NCBI RefSeq assembly: GCF_963678635.1
Contig: NC_087070.1
Span: 27,956,966-28,020,965, forward strand
Direction of reading: 5' to 3'
Source: Symsagittifera roscoffensis
Taxonomy: Eukaryota > Xenacoelomorpha > Acoela > Convolutidae
DNA length: 64,000 nt
Part shown: positions 54,250 through 64,000 of the stretch, piece by piece
How positions within the stretch are numbered: the stretch's first letter is position 1
Layout: every line of letters starts with the position of its first letter
The notes under the pieces: generated by a model
Seen by the model: only the letters and a program-made list of their open reading frames with translations
Databases searched by the model: none
What the model was told of the DNA's origin: nothing
Position numbers and translations under genes: made by a program

Positions 54250-55620
54250 AATGAATCTAACAGTATGTTACGTGCATTCAATTTTATTGGACCGCGCAAC
54301 ATTCTGAAAATATTCTGACCTTGACATGCGGTAATGGTGTTGAAATTGCAAGCAAAAATTTCAAAATTGCAAAAAAACTGTCAAAAGAGCAATGCAAAAC
54401 GCTTGCGTTTTTTCAAAGACGTCCATTTATTAAATAACTTCAAGGTCAAAACTTTACAAATTCTGGTGATGCGAACTTTCAAAAAGCTAGCTTCAAAACG
54501 ACCTTGAAGCGACCGTGAATTCAAGCTAGCTTCAAAACGACCGTGAATTCGATTTAAACGGAGTTGAAATTTGTGTGAAATTTGAACGAAAATTCAAAGT
54601 TGAGTCCAAATTGTCAAAAGAGCAACTCAAAACTCTTGCTCAAAATTGAAAACTTCATGCTCAAAGTTAAAAAATTTCGGGAGATGCAAAATTTTAAAAC
54701 GTTAACTTCAAAACGACCTTGAAGCACGATTTCTGTCTGAATATTACACAATATTGTTTTTAACAAATTTATTGGACCGAGTCTTGAACTTCTGAAATGA
54801 CTGTGACCTTGAGACATTGAAAATGTGTGTGAAAAAACCGTTATTTCAAAATTGCTTTTATACGGTCAAAAAAGCAGTGCAAAACGATGGCGTTTTCTGA
54901 GACGTCCACTTTTGAGTAACTTAGAGATCAAAACTGAAAAAAGTTTGAGCGGTGGGACACGTTAAAACAGTTAACTTCAAACAATCTTGAAGCATGAAAT
55001 CTGTCTGATAGTTACATAAAAATAGTTTTTAACAATTTCAATGGACTCGTCGTAAATTTCTGAAATACTTTTGATCTTGGTATTTTGAACGGGTTGAAAT
55101 TTCAAAATTGCTTTTTTCGGAAAATTACAAAAAAAATTGGACAGACAGAACTAATTAAAAAGAGCAATCTGCCATTTCTGAGCAAGTTTTTGGTGATATT
55201 GAGACATACTTTTTCGTACTTTTGTCTGAAATAGTAGATTTTGCATGCAAATTTTTCTGAAAAGAGTCATTTGAAAAGAGTTAATTCTTCTTGTCTGTCC
55301 GAACGTTTTGCTACTAAATTTTAATTGCCAAAAGAGCAGTGCTAAACGGTTGCGTTTTCCCAAACACGTCTATTTCTAAGTAATTTTAAGCTCAAAGCTA
55401 CGCAAAAAGTTTGAGTTGTGGAATACGTATAAACAAAAAACTCAAACGAGCTCGAAGTTTGAATTCTATGCCTGAAAATTATATGTAATACTTTTTAACA
55501 ATTTATTGGACCGCATTTTGAAAATCAATTTATTGGATCGTGTCAAGGTCAGAAAAGTATTATGCCTTTGACGTATGAGAATGGCGATGAAATTGCAAAC
55601 GAATCTTCAAAACTTTTTAT
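54250..55620. repeat. Degenerate tandem array, period about 245 bp
   Basis: Recurrent order: TTATTGGACCG, CTGACCTTGA, GTTGAAATTTCAAAATTGC, CAAAAGAGCAATGCAAAACG, GCGTTTTTTCAAAGACGTCC, then ACTTCAAAACGACCTTGAAGC. The AAAGAGCA/GCAAAACG phrase recurs near 54385, 54615, 54865 and 55330. Four to five diverged units; no coding frame persists. Confidence 0.65.
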
Positions 55621-58018
55621 GAACATGGATATGCCATGCATTATTTCAAGACAAATAGTTATAGAAAACACCAAACTCAAATTAATTTATGCTTAGAGGT
55701 CAAAAATCTTCCAAAAACTTTTTACATTGTCCAACAAGATCGTTGAAAACTATAGAGTTGCAAAACGTTTGGACGGTCATAAATATTTAAAAAGAACTAT
55801 TGTACCATTTTGATAGATTTTGGCGTGCAATTTTGTTTAATTGCAACTTTAATTTAATTTGTCTGTCTTAAACTTTTCCTAACAATTATGCAGTGCCGTA
55901 CAAAACAAAACAAATTTGAAACTTCATACTCATTGTCCTCATTATGATTTGATTTCAGACAAAAAAGACGAGGACAGAAGTTGTTTAGATTTTTAGCATA
56001 TTTATTATGGTGTAGATTTTTGGCAAAACTATTATGGTGTAGTTTATGTTGCGAAATTTGGTGCAGAACTTAAACTTTATAATGATCATTTTGGGTCCAA
56101 TAACTACGTCAAACCTGCTCGTTTGCCTACTAAACTATATTAAAGCGAATCTATTTTATAATAGATAAACCAGATAAAATAATAGTTAAAATAGAAAGGA
56201 TAACTTCCAAAAACCTGATATTTTTGGCTAATAATAATAAAAAAATTTAACCTTATCTAAAATTTGAAGAACTACTAGAAATACTAGCTTTGAAACATCT
56301 CTGTCAGCAATTGAACAAGTAGTTTTAGCTGAATTATGGATTGACTAAAAAAGACGATAATGATCCACTTTCAGGTCAAAAACTACTGTTCAAGTTTTGC
56401 AAAAAAAATGGCGCCATAATAACTCTGCTAACTTTCTCATAAATTTTTTGATATTCATCGTTTTTGTCTGAAATCAACCCAAATAAAAAACACCCATTTT
56501 CAACTTCGTTTTTTTCCGGTTTGTCTGGGTAACTGAATTATTGCACTATATATGGAGAGAGAGTTAAGAATCAACAAAATCACCACCGCGCCAAAGCCTT
56601 CAACCAATTAACGTTCTTTAAACTGTTCAGACTAATCCTTTCATTTGATTTTTGTTAATTAGTCCTTTTTCTGGGTTTTCAAATACTAAATTCTGATAAA
56701 CGATAAAAGTTGGGCGTATTTGATTATCAACGCAGAACGGATTCACCCAAATAAAGAGCTTCGGAGAATTCGGGTAAGAATCTTCAATATGCAAATGACA
56801 TTTTTCCGAAAGTTTTTAGTTTTCTTAAGCTAGTTTTTCAGACAAAGTGTAGGTCTGAATGTTGCCCGAAAAAGCAAAGCATCTGAACATTTTGTATACA
56901 AACTGGCAAATGGCAACTTTTTCTCCGCAAGTTAATGGAATGGTGCGTGCATGCTTGCATCGAAAAAGGGCTACAGCTTCAAATTATGTTTTTTTTTGTC
57001 TTCAAAGTTAAAACTAAACTTTACTAGGATTGTTTTCAATGGAAGACTTTATCAAAAAGCTGTTTTTGAAATTATTTCACTTCAGCCGTCCATTAGCTTC
57101 TTCGGTTTCGAACAAGTTGGTAAAATAAAAACTTTGTATAAAAATAATAATTTTTAACTAATTGCAAGATTAATATTCGGGGATTAATAAATGTTCAGAG
57201 AAACTTTTTAGTAAACAACTTGGAAGCATGAAATCTCTTTCCAAAAAAAAACTGATACAAAGAGGAAACTATGCTCATGGCAGAAGGATCGAATAAGCAG
57301 GACATGAATGATGTAATTGCTTAATTTTAGTCGAACTTTTGAAAACTGAATTTCAATTAGCTGATACAACTTTCAGACTTTCAGTCTTATTGGCATTGAG
57401 AATTCCTCCACTAAAGAGAACGCTACAAAAAGTCGGATCGAACGAGTTGCAAAAACTTCTGATTTCGTTAGCGGAAAATTGTTGCATGAGAAAACTAGAT
57501 ATTCCAGGCAGAATGTATGTCTCAAGGTCAAAAATAACTGAAATAAGTAAATTTTTAATGCAAATTGGTATTTTTCGTTAAGACTAAATAATATCCTCTG
57601 CAAACTTGGTCATTTGGTCATCCTAAAGCTTATATTTGGTCATTTGCTGTTTTTGATAAATTTTGTCTGTTTCAAATTTTTGCGATTCAGAAGTTTTTTG
57701 TTTAGCAATCCGAAGAAAATCAAAAAAATAATTGCGCTCGGTGAGATTTTTCTCTTCAAAAAATCATTGACGTTTTAACTAGCTTTTTCTGAACGAAAAT
57801 TTTAAAACCATTGAAGACAACTTCGCATTATACTCAGCGCCGCAGTCGCAGCTACTTGTTGCGAACTTGCCAACAGAGGGCAGGAATTTTAAAGAAATTT
57901 AGAACCGGCTTACGTCGCCCCACCGGCGTTTTTAATCCGAATTTGTAAAGTTTCATTTTCTCTTAAACTTCGCGAGTTGTCGTTTTCCCTAAATTTTGCG
58001 TTTGTCCTTTGTTGCAAT
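55621..58018. other. No gene recognised
   Basis: Repeated TATGGTGTAGATTTTTGGCAAAA (56005-56035). An open plus frame at 57339-57581 (IPPLKRTLQKVGSNELQKLL) has weak coding character. 57700-57800 contains an ACGCGTTAAT-repeat end. Confidence 0.3.
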
Positions 58019-59690
58019 TTGTCGCGGAACCACAAAAGTTCACTTTTTTCCTTCTTTAAAAATTCTAGTGAAAAAATATAACATAAAATGTTTCAATGAC
58101 GTTTAAAGGCAACAATTATAGTTGACGCTAATTTATTGGTAACATCGGTGACTCTGAGCAAACTACTCGGTGATTTTATAACTACTCAACAACTTTACCG
58201 TTTTAAGTGCTGAAATATGGGAAAAAAACTAGATTGAATTACCTTCAGTTTTATAGACCTACTATAGTTTTGTGCACAATTTGACCTTAATTGCGCACTA
58301 TTTGACGCCCGGGCTTTCAAAAAAATGCATATCATACAATTCCATACTATAGAAAAAGCTTATCATACGATTTCATACAATTCCATAGGATAAAAAAATC
58401 GAAAAAAATTTTTTTTTTCATAGAAAAAAAATTTTTTTTCTTCACAATGGAATTGTGTGATAAGCATTTATTCCATTCAATGGAATTGTATGATAATGGT
58501 TTTTTCCGCTCAATGGAATGGTATAATGAAAATCTTTTACGGACGAATTTTGCAAAAAACTCAGTTTCTGACTGAGCAAAACAAAGAACTAAAAAGAGGC
58601 AAAAATTAAATCCTAGCCCAGCCCAACGTGCCAGTCTCTCAACAGAAGATAAAAACTACAGAAAATTTAGAGGTTTGAAACTCTGTTACCGTGTTTCCTG
58701 TAAGTTTCTCTCCTCGAAATCGAGACAGCAGAAAGTTACTCTTAGTTGGAACCAACACCAGGGGGAGAGTTGCCTCATACTACAAATTACTGACTAGAAA
58801 TTGAAGACGCCATTCCGAAGTTCAAATCTGCCGATCCAAAGCACGCTCAATGTCAGCTCGAGAAAGCCTTACATACTTATCATCTAAAAACAAACTGAGA
58901 TTCTGTGAAATTGCACATGAATATAGAGTACATATGTATCATAACTTCTATCTGTGCGACAACAATCAAATTTTAAGACCACCATCGGAACCATGTATGA
59001 GAAGATCCATTTGAAAGTAACCAAAGCAATGGTGCTCAGAAACACAATACAGCACTGATTTACAAGGTAAAACGGAGCAGTAATGTTTTTTTCCGCGCCA
59101 TCGGTCGCGTGCCTTCCTAATGAATCTTCTCATATGTGATTTCTATGATGACCTTAAAAACTAACTAGAGCACAATTGAGCTCTGAGATAATTATTTTCG
59201 AAACAACAAAAAAACAGACCCCAAACCCACAAAAGCAACCCCCAATCTAAGCCAAATATAACCGAGCTCATTAAAGGAATGGAACCCAGATCTCAGCACA
59301 CAGAGCAATAACTTAAAGATAGCAACGAGTTTCAACAGCCTACTTCAACCATTTTGAAACGATTTCTAAGACGGATTCAATCGCCACCAACGCGTTAATA
59401 GTGCAAAATACCTCACGCGTTTATTGTCCCAAATTGACTAAATTTCTAATTTTAAACCCCCATAGTTTCACGAAAAAGGATCACAGGGAAATTATCTTTT
59501 CAAATTGGAGCTAAGAGCAACAATATCTTTCGGCTGATATAAAAAAAATCTGTCAAAAGTGGCTAGGTAAAAAGTCAAAATTTTTCTGAATAAGAAAAAC
59601 AGCGCCTCGAGCACAAAAGTCGGAAGAACAAACTGTTCTGCCTAGATCTCAAATCTTTTAAAAGATTAGCTAAAAGGTACGAAAACAAAT
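58019..59690 (+). repeat. Tandem duplication, unit 1 (1,672 bp)
   Basis: Begins TTGTCGCGGAACCACAAAAG and ends AAAAGGTACGAAAACAAA. Almost identical to the next unit; I count only about half a dozen differences by eye (e.g. GACGTTTAAAGG against GACGTTAAAAGG, GCAACGAG against GCAACCAG). Includes the foldback at 58325-58510, a TATTTGACGCCCGGGC phrase and an ACGCGTTAAT-repeat copy at 59340-59640. No protein-coding frame. Confidence 0.93.
58325..58510. repeat. Foldback with TATCATACAATTCCAT arms
   Basis: Arms such as GCTTATCATACGATTTCATACAATTCCAT and ACAATGGAATTGTGTGATAAGC flank an A/T core (AAAATTTTTTTTTT..AAAAAAAATTTTTTTT). It recurs in unit 2 (59998-60185), with relatives at 62070-62520 in the opposite orientation. 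Confidence 0.65.
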
Positions 59691-61362
59691 TTGTCGCGGA
59701 ACCACAAAAGTTCAATTTTTTCCTTCTTTAAAAATTCTAGTGAAAAAATATAACATAAAATGTTTCAATGACGTTAAAAGGCAACAATTATAGTTGACGC
59801 TAATTTATTGGTAACATCGGTGACTCTGAGCAAACTACTCGGTGATTTTATAACTACTCAACAACTTTACCGTTTTAAGTGCTGAAATATGGGAAAAAAA
59901 CTAGATTGAATTACCTTCAGTTTTATAGACCTACTATAGTTTTGTGCACAATTTGACCTTAATTGCGCACTATTTGACGCCCGGGCTTTCAAAAAAATGC
60001 ATATCATACAATTCCATACTATAGAAAAAGCTTATCATACGATTTCATACAATTCCATAGGATAAAAAAATCGAAAAAATTTTTTTTTTTTCATAGAAAA
60101 AAAATTTTTTTTCTTCACAATGGAATTGTGTGATAAGCATTTATTCCATTCAATGGAATTGTATGATAATGGTTTTTTCCGCTCAATGGAATGGTATAAT
60201 GAAAATCTTTTACGGACGAATTTTGCAAAAAACTCAGTTTCTGACTGAGCAAAACAAAGAACTAAAAAGAGGCAAAAATTAAATCCTAGCCCAGCCCAAC
60301 GTGCCAGTCTCTCAACAGAAGATAAAAACTACAGAAAATTTAGAGGTTTGAAACTCTGTTACCGTGTTTCCTGTAAGTTTCTCTCCTCGAAATCGAGACA
60401 GCAGAAAGTTACTCTTAGTTGGAACCAACACCAGGGGGAGAGTTGCCTCATACTACAAATTACTGACTAGAAATTGAAGACGCCATTCCGAAGTTCAAAT
60501 CTGCCGATCCAAAGCACGCTCAATGTCAGCTCGAGAAAGCCTTACATACTTATCATCTAAAAACAAACTGAGATTCTGTGAAATTGCACATGAATATAGA
60601 GTACATATGTATCATAACTTCTATCTGTGCGACAACAATCAAATTTTAAGACCACCATCGGAACCATGTATGAGAAGATCCATTTGAAAGTAACCAAAGC
60701 AATGGTGCTCAGAAACACAATACAGCACTGATTTACAAGGTAAAACGGAGCAGTAATGTTTTTTTCCGCGCCATCGGTCGCGTGCCTTCCTAATGAATCT
60801 TCTCATATGTGATTTCTATGATGACCTTAAAAACTAACTAGAGCACAATTGAGCTCTGAGATAATTATTTTCGAAACAACAAAAAAACAGACCCCAAACC
60901 CACAAAAGCAACCCCCAATCTAAGCCAAATATAACCGAGCTCATTAAAGGAATGGAACCCAGATCTCAGCACACAGAGCAATAACTTAAAGATAGCAACC
61001 AGTTTCAACAGCCTACTTCAACCATTTTGAAACGATTTCTAAGACGGATTCAATCGCCGCCAACGCGTTAATAGTGCAAAATACCTCACGCGTTTATTGT
61101 CCCAAATTGACTAAATTTCTAATTTTAAACCCCCATAGTTTCACGAAAAAGGATCACAGGGAAATTATCTTTTCAAATTGGAGCTAAGAGCAACAATATC
61201 TTTCGGCTGATATAAAAAAAATCTGTCAAAAGTGGCTAGGTAAAAAGTCAAAGTTTTTCTGAATAAGAAAAACAGCGCCTCGAGCACAAAAGTCGGAAGA
61301 ACAAACTGTTCTGCCTAGATCTCAAATCTTTTAAAAGATTAGCTAAAAGGTACGAAAACAAT
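59691..61362 (+). repeat. Tandem duplication, unit 2
   Basis: Second copy, in direct contact with unit 1. The junctions share the short homology AATTT (GCAATTTGTCG, AAATTTGTCG, ACAATTTATCC), consistent with microhomology or slippage duplication, or with an assembly artefact. Confidence 0.93.
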
Positions 61363-61419
61363 TTATCCGTCATCAAAAATTGAATGCAGGTTAACCTTCA
61401 AAAGTGGAATTATTGTTCG

Positions 61420-61735
61420 GACTTCGGCAGAAAATGGCGAAATTTTTTTTTGCTTGGGGTAGTTTTTTTTCTTCAGACAATTTTCGACGTTTTAATTAGC
61501 CAATTTTGACAAAATTTCTATAAATCATCTAAAAGATATTGTTGTCTTGAGCTCAAATTAAAAATGATGTCTTGCCTTTGATTTTTCGTAAGTTTGTGGG
61601 GTTTAAATATTGCCCTTTTGGCCATTTTGGGACAACTAGCGCGCAATATACTTCTCGCTATTAACGCGTAAGCGAAGTTTTAATCCGTCTTAAAGTCGTT
61701 CCAAATTAGTTGAAGCAGGTTGTTTGCCATCATTT
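61420..61735 (-). repeat. ACGCGTTAAT repeat, inverted copy
   Basis: Reverse complement of the family at 24375-24690 (CTTACGCGTTAATAGCGAG, AAGACGGATTAAAAC, TAATTTGGAACGAC). Confidence 0.6.
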
Positions 61736-62069
61736 TTTTGTTACTAGGAGTCAAAACTTCCGGCAACCCTGGAGTTCATAGATGTCTGTTGTTTTTTTGT
61801 CAAAAAAAGATTCATTTTTTTTCAATAAATAAAATAAACTAGGATTTGAAAGTTAGAGTGAATATAAGACCAAGCGCAATTAAGACAGTGCAAATTTTTT
61901 TTTCAATATATGTAGTTTTGCTTGGAGATATAGGGTTTGAGATAAAAGGAAGTCGTATGATAATTTTTTTTTTTAAATAAACAACATTTTTGATGATCCA
62001 GTTTAAGCTCATGTGAACTTGCTGAAGAATTTTTATGGAGAGTTTCTGAACGAAATTTTAATTCTGAAA
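61736..62069. other. AT-rich spacer
   Basis: Nothing recognised. Confidence 0.3.
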
Positions 62070-62580
62070 ACAAAATGTTTATCATACCGTTTTCATAAAT
62101 TGGAAGTCGTCCAAAAACACATGAAAAATTTTGATGATCAAAATGATTTAAAATTAAAAAAAAAACAATTTAAGCTCATTTGAACTTGCTAAAATCTTTT
62201 TGAATAGTTTTTTAAAAAAATTGTTTATGGAAAAAATCTCTATCATACCAGTTTCATAGAATGGAAATCGGAGGATAAGCATTTTTTTGACGAAAAAAAT
62301 GATCAATTTGATCTAACCTTATCAGAAAACGATTAAAGCTCATTTAAACTTGCCAAGAAAACTGTTTTTTAAGATTTTCAGTGGAAAAAATGCGTATCAT
62401 ACGATTTTCATAAATGGAAATCCTGTGGTAATCATTTTTTCCATACAACCCATGCATGGAATTGTATGATAAGCCTTTTTTGTATGGAATTCTATGATAA
62501 GCATTTTTTGTATAGCGGTCAACCCGGGCGTTCAGCTTCATTGACCTACGAAAGTATTGTGCACAATTTGACCGAGAAAT
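62070..62580 (-). repeat. Diverged tandem of the foldback family
   Basis: Three or four spaced units with TATCATACNNTTTCATAAATGGAAATC, TTTAAGCTCATTTGAACTTGC and TAAGCATTTTTT, closing with CAACCCGGGCGTTCAG and TTGTGCACAATTTGACC, which also occur at 58275-58320. Confidence 0.55.
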
Positions 62581-62584
62581 GGAA

Positions 62585-63800
62585 GGATTCAAACTTCTGA
62601 CTTGATTTATCTTTTTGACTGGAAATTATCTAGGGATTTACCAGCAGCAAAAATACTTTCTGTTGAATAAGATTTCATATCCTAAAAAGGCGCCCTTGGC
62701 CTCAATATCTACTAAACATGAGAAGGAGAGCTCGCCGAAAAACCGCGGTTTGTTATTAAGCTTTCCAAAGGGTGCCTACAACGTTTTTTGCCTGTTTTTT
62801 CAAAAACTTGCTTACGGCGCAGAAAACTAAATCTTTATTGTAATTTGGGAGAGCTCAGAAATTCAATTTGATCGAAATAAGAAAAAATGATCGACACAGT
62901 TTTCAAAAGTGTTTTGAAAATCAGCCCCTTCCATCGAGAAAAAGCTAGATCTACCCCTGTATCAAAAATGAAGTTTGTTTGAAAATATTGTTATCCTTTT
63001 TGATGAGGCCAAAAAATTTGTTTTTAGAAATGTAGAACGAGAAAAATGGATGCTGTACAAAAGTACCAAAAAGGACCCTTTGGGTTACTAGGGGTTCGAA
63101 TCCCCACGGGAAGGGACGGGACGGAATTTCCACGTCCCTTACCCCTCCTAATTATGAACCTGACCATAACTGTTCCACATATTCAGACCAGACAATAACT
63201 AGGATGCTATTTAATCTGTGTCGCCTTCATCGTTGTCAATTAGTAACAGAAGCTTAGTAACAGAGGTACTCTTCACCTTGGGTTTCAGACCAAGACATGT
63301 CTACAACCTACTGAAGAAGACATTTGAGTAAACTAATTCCTATGCGTCAGCATATTTTTCCATCATGAATACTTGAAAAGATCAGGGTATAGTAAGTGTA
63401 TCGGGGTTTGTAATTCCACCATGATGCACCACAAGGAAGATTTGAGGTAATTTGTGAGGTAAATATTTTTGTGATGTCATCCAAAAAGTACTTAAAAACG
63501 AGAGCTCATTTGGTAAACATCCCACTTTATGTTCAGTTTGGAAATGATTAAAGCGAAAGAAAATGACTCTACCTAATTCGCAATCAGATTAATCAAGCTA
63601 GTCGACGATCATAAATAACCAAGCCCACGTAGATTTTTTAAAATCTCAGGTTTTTCAAAAGACATTGAAGCGAATTAAAAATCGAACTAGAAAAGCTTGA
63701 AAATATATTTTGTTTCGGTATTTAGTAAGCATTGTCAATGAAAGTAATTGTTTTGAAAACCTCATTTTTAAAACACACCATATTTTAGTTTCACGAACGC
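62585..63800. other. No gene recognised
   Basis: 63060-63150 is locally GC-richer, with the tRNA-like segment listed separately. The remainder is unassigned. Confidence 0.3.
63085..63135 (+). mobile_element. tRNA 3'-half-like segment (SINE relic)
   Basis: GGGGTTCGAATCCCC is a perfect B box inside a T-arm stem, followed by ACGGGAAGGGACGGGACGG. No A box or acceptor partner upstream, so not a functional tRNA. Confidence 0.35.
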
Positions 63801-63844
63801 TTTTAATTTCGTTTTTCAACTTTTTTGGATAAAAAATTGATATT

Positions 63845-64000
63845 ATAGCTAAATCTAGATAGGTTTTTCTTCTTTTGGTTATTTATGTCCTTTTCATCCC
63901 CAATCTTAGTAACAGCAACTTCAGCCAGCACAGAATTATCGCCCTGTAAAGTAAAGTCCAGATCCAACTCCACTGACAAAGAATACCTCAACTTGCCCTC
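63845..64000 (-). CDS. Partial coding-like exon at the window edge
   Basis: Minus-strand frame entering from beyond 64000: EGKLRYSLSVELDLDFTLQG, then DNSVLAEVAVTKIGDEKD. The GKLRYSL start followed by alternating hydrophobics resembles the first strands of a synaptotagmin-type C2 domain, but the match is short. Composition is less AT-rich than the flank. The 3' splice boundary is not fixed; the frame runs into an AT-rich tail. Confidence 0.3.

Overview
The window is AT-rich, intron-rich metazoan nuclear DNA, most likely from an invertebrate; I cannot place the phylum. The grounds are GT-AG split genes, a complete mitochondrial carnitine palmitoyltransferase 2 (CPT2) gene, tRNA-derived SINEs, Jockey- and RTE-like LINE relics, MITE-like elements and several Penelope-like elements (PLEs). 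Most of the 64 kb is repeat-derived, and long stretches show no recognisable gene.

Layout. 0-14 kb: minus-strand exons of an unrecognised gene (3.8, 8.9, 9.1-10.2 and 13.6-13.8 kb; phases are mutually compatible) interrupted by a 3.5-kb tandem array with a period near 165 bp. 16-24 kb: the 3' end of an RTE-like LINE with an ATG-repeat tail (minus), a degraded Jockey-like LINE (plus) and a clean MITE with a 9-bp target duplication. 24-29 kb: mostly copies of a roughly 400-bp interspersed repeat that ends in a TATA-box-like promoter motif. 29.25-36.96 kb: CPT2 on the minus strand, three coding exons (667 residues) with TE-filled introns and a poly(A) signal.

37-48 kb: two nearly identical linked copies of a composite retroelement block. 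Each has a decayed reverse transcriptase carrying, at least in copy A, a WDVTV C-terminal domain, with an antisense GIY-YIG relic inside it, next to a Penelope-like element. The PLE reverse transcriptase carries an in-frame C4HC3 PHD-type zinc finger between RT motif B and the catalytic YVDD box. A more decayed PLE at 52.4-53.3 kb seems to lack that insertion, which gives a comparator inside the window. I regard this as the most interesting object here.

48-64 kb: no firm gene; a degenerate tandem array (period about 245 bp), an almost perfect 1,672-bp tandem duplication, foldback repeats, and at the right edge a short coding-like exon running out of the window.

Two repeat families show strong strand bias: the TATA-tailed repeat is almost always plus, and the hairpin-ended SINE family is minus wherever I found it. 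Exon joins were inferred by eye from splice sites, reading frame and (for CPT2) family conservation; no search or alignment program was run.
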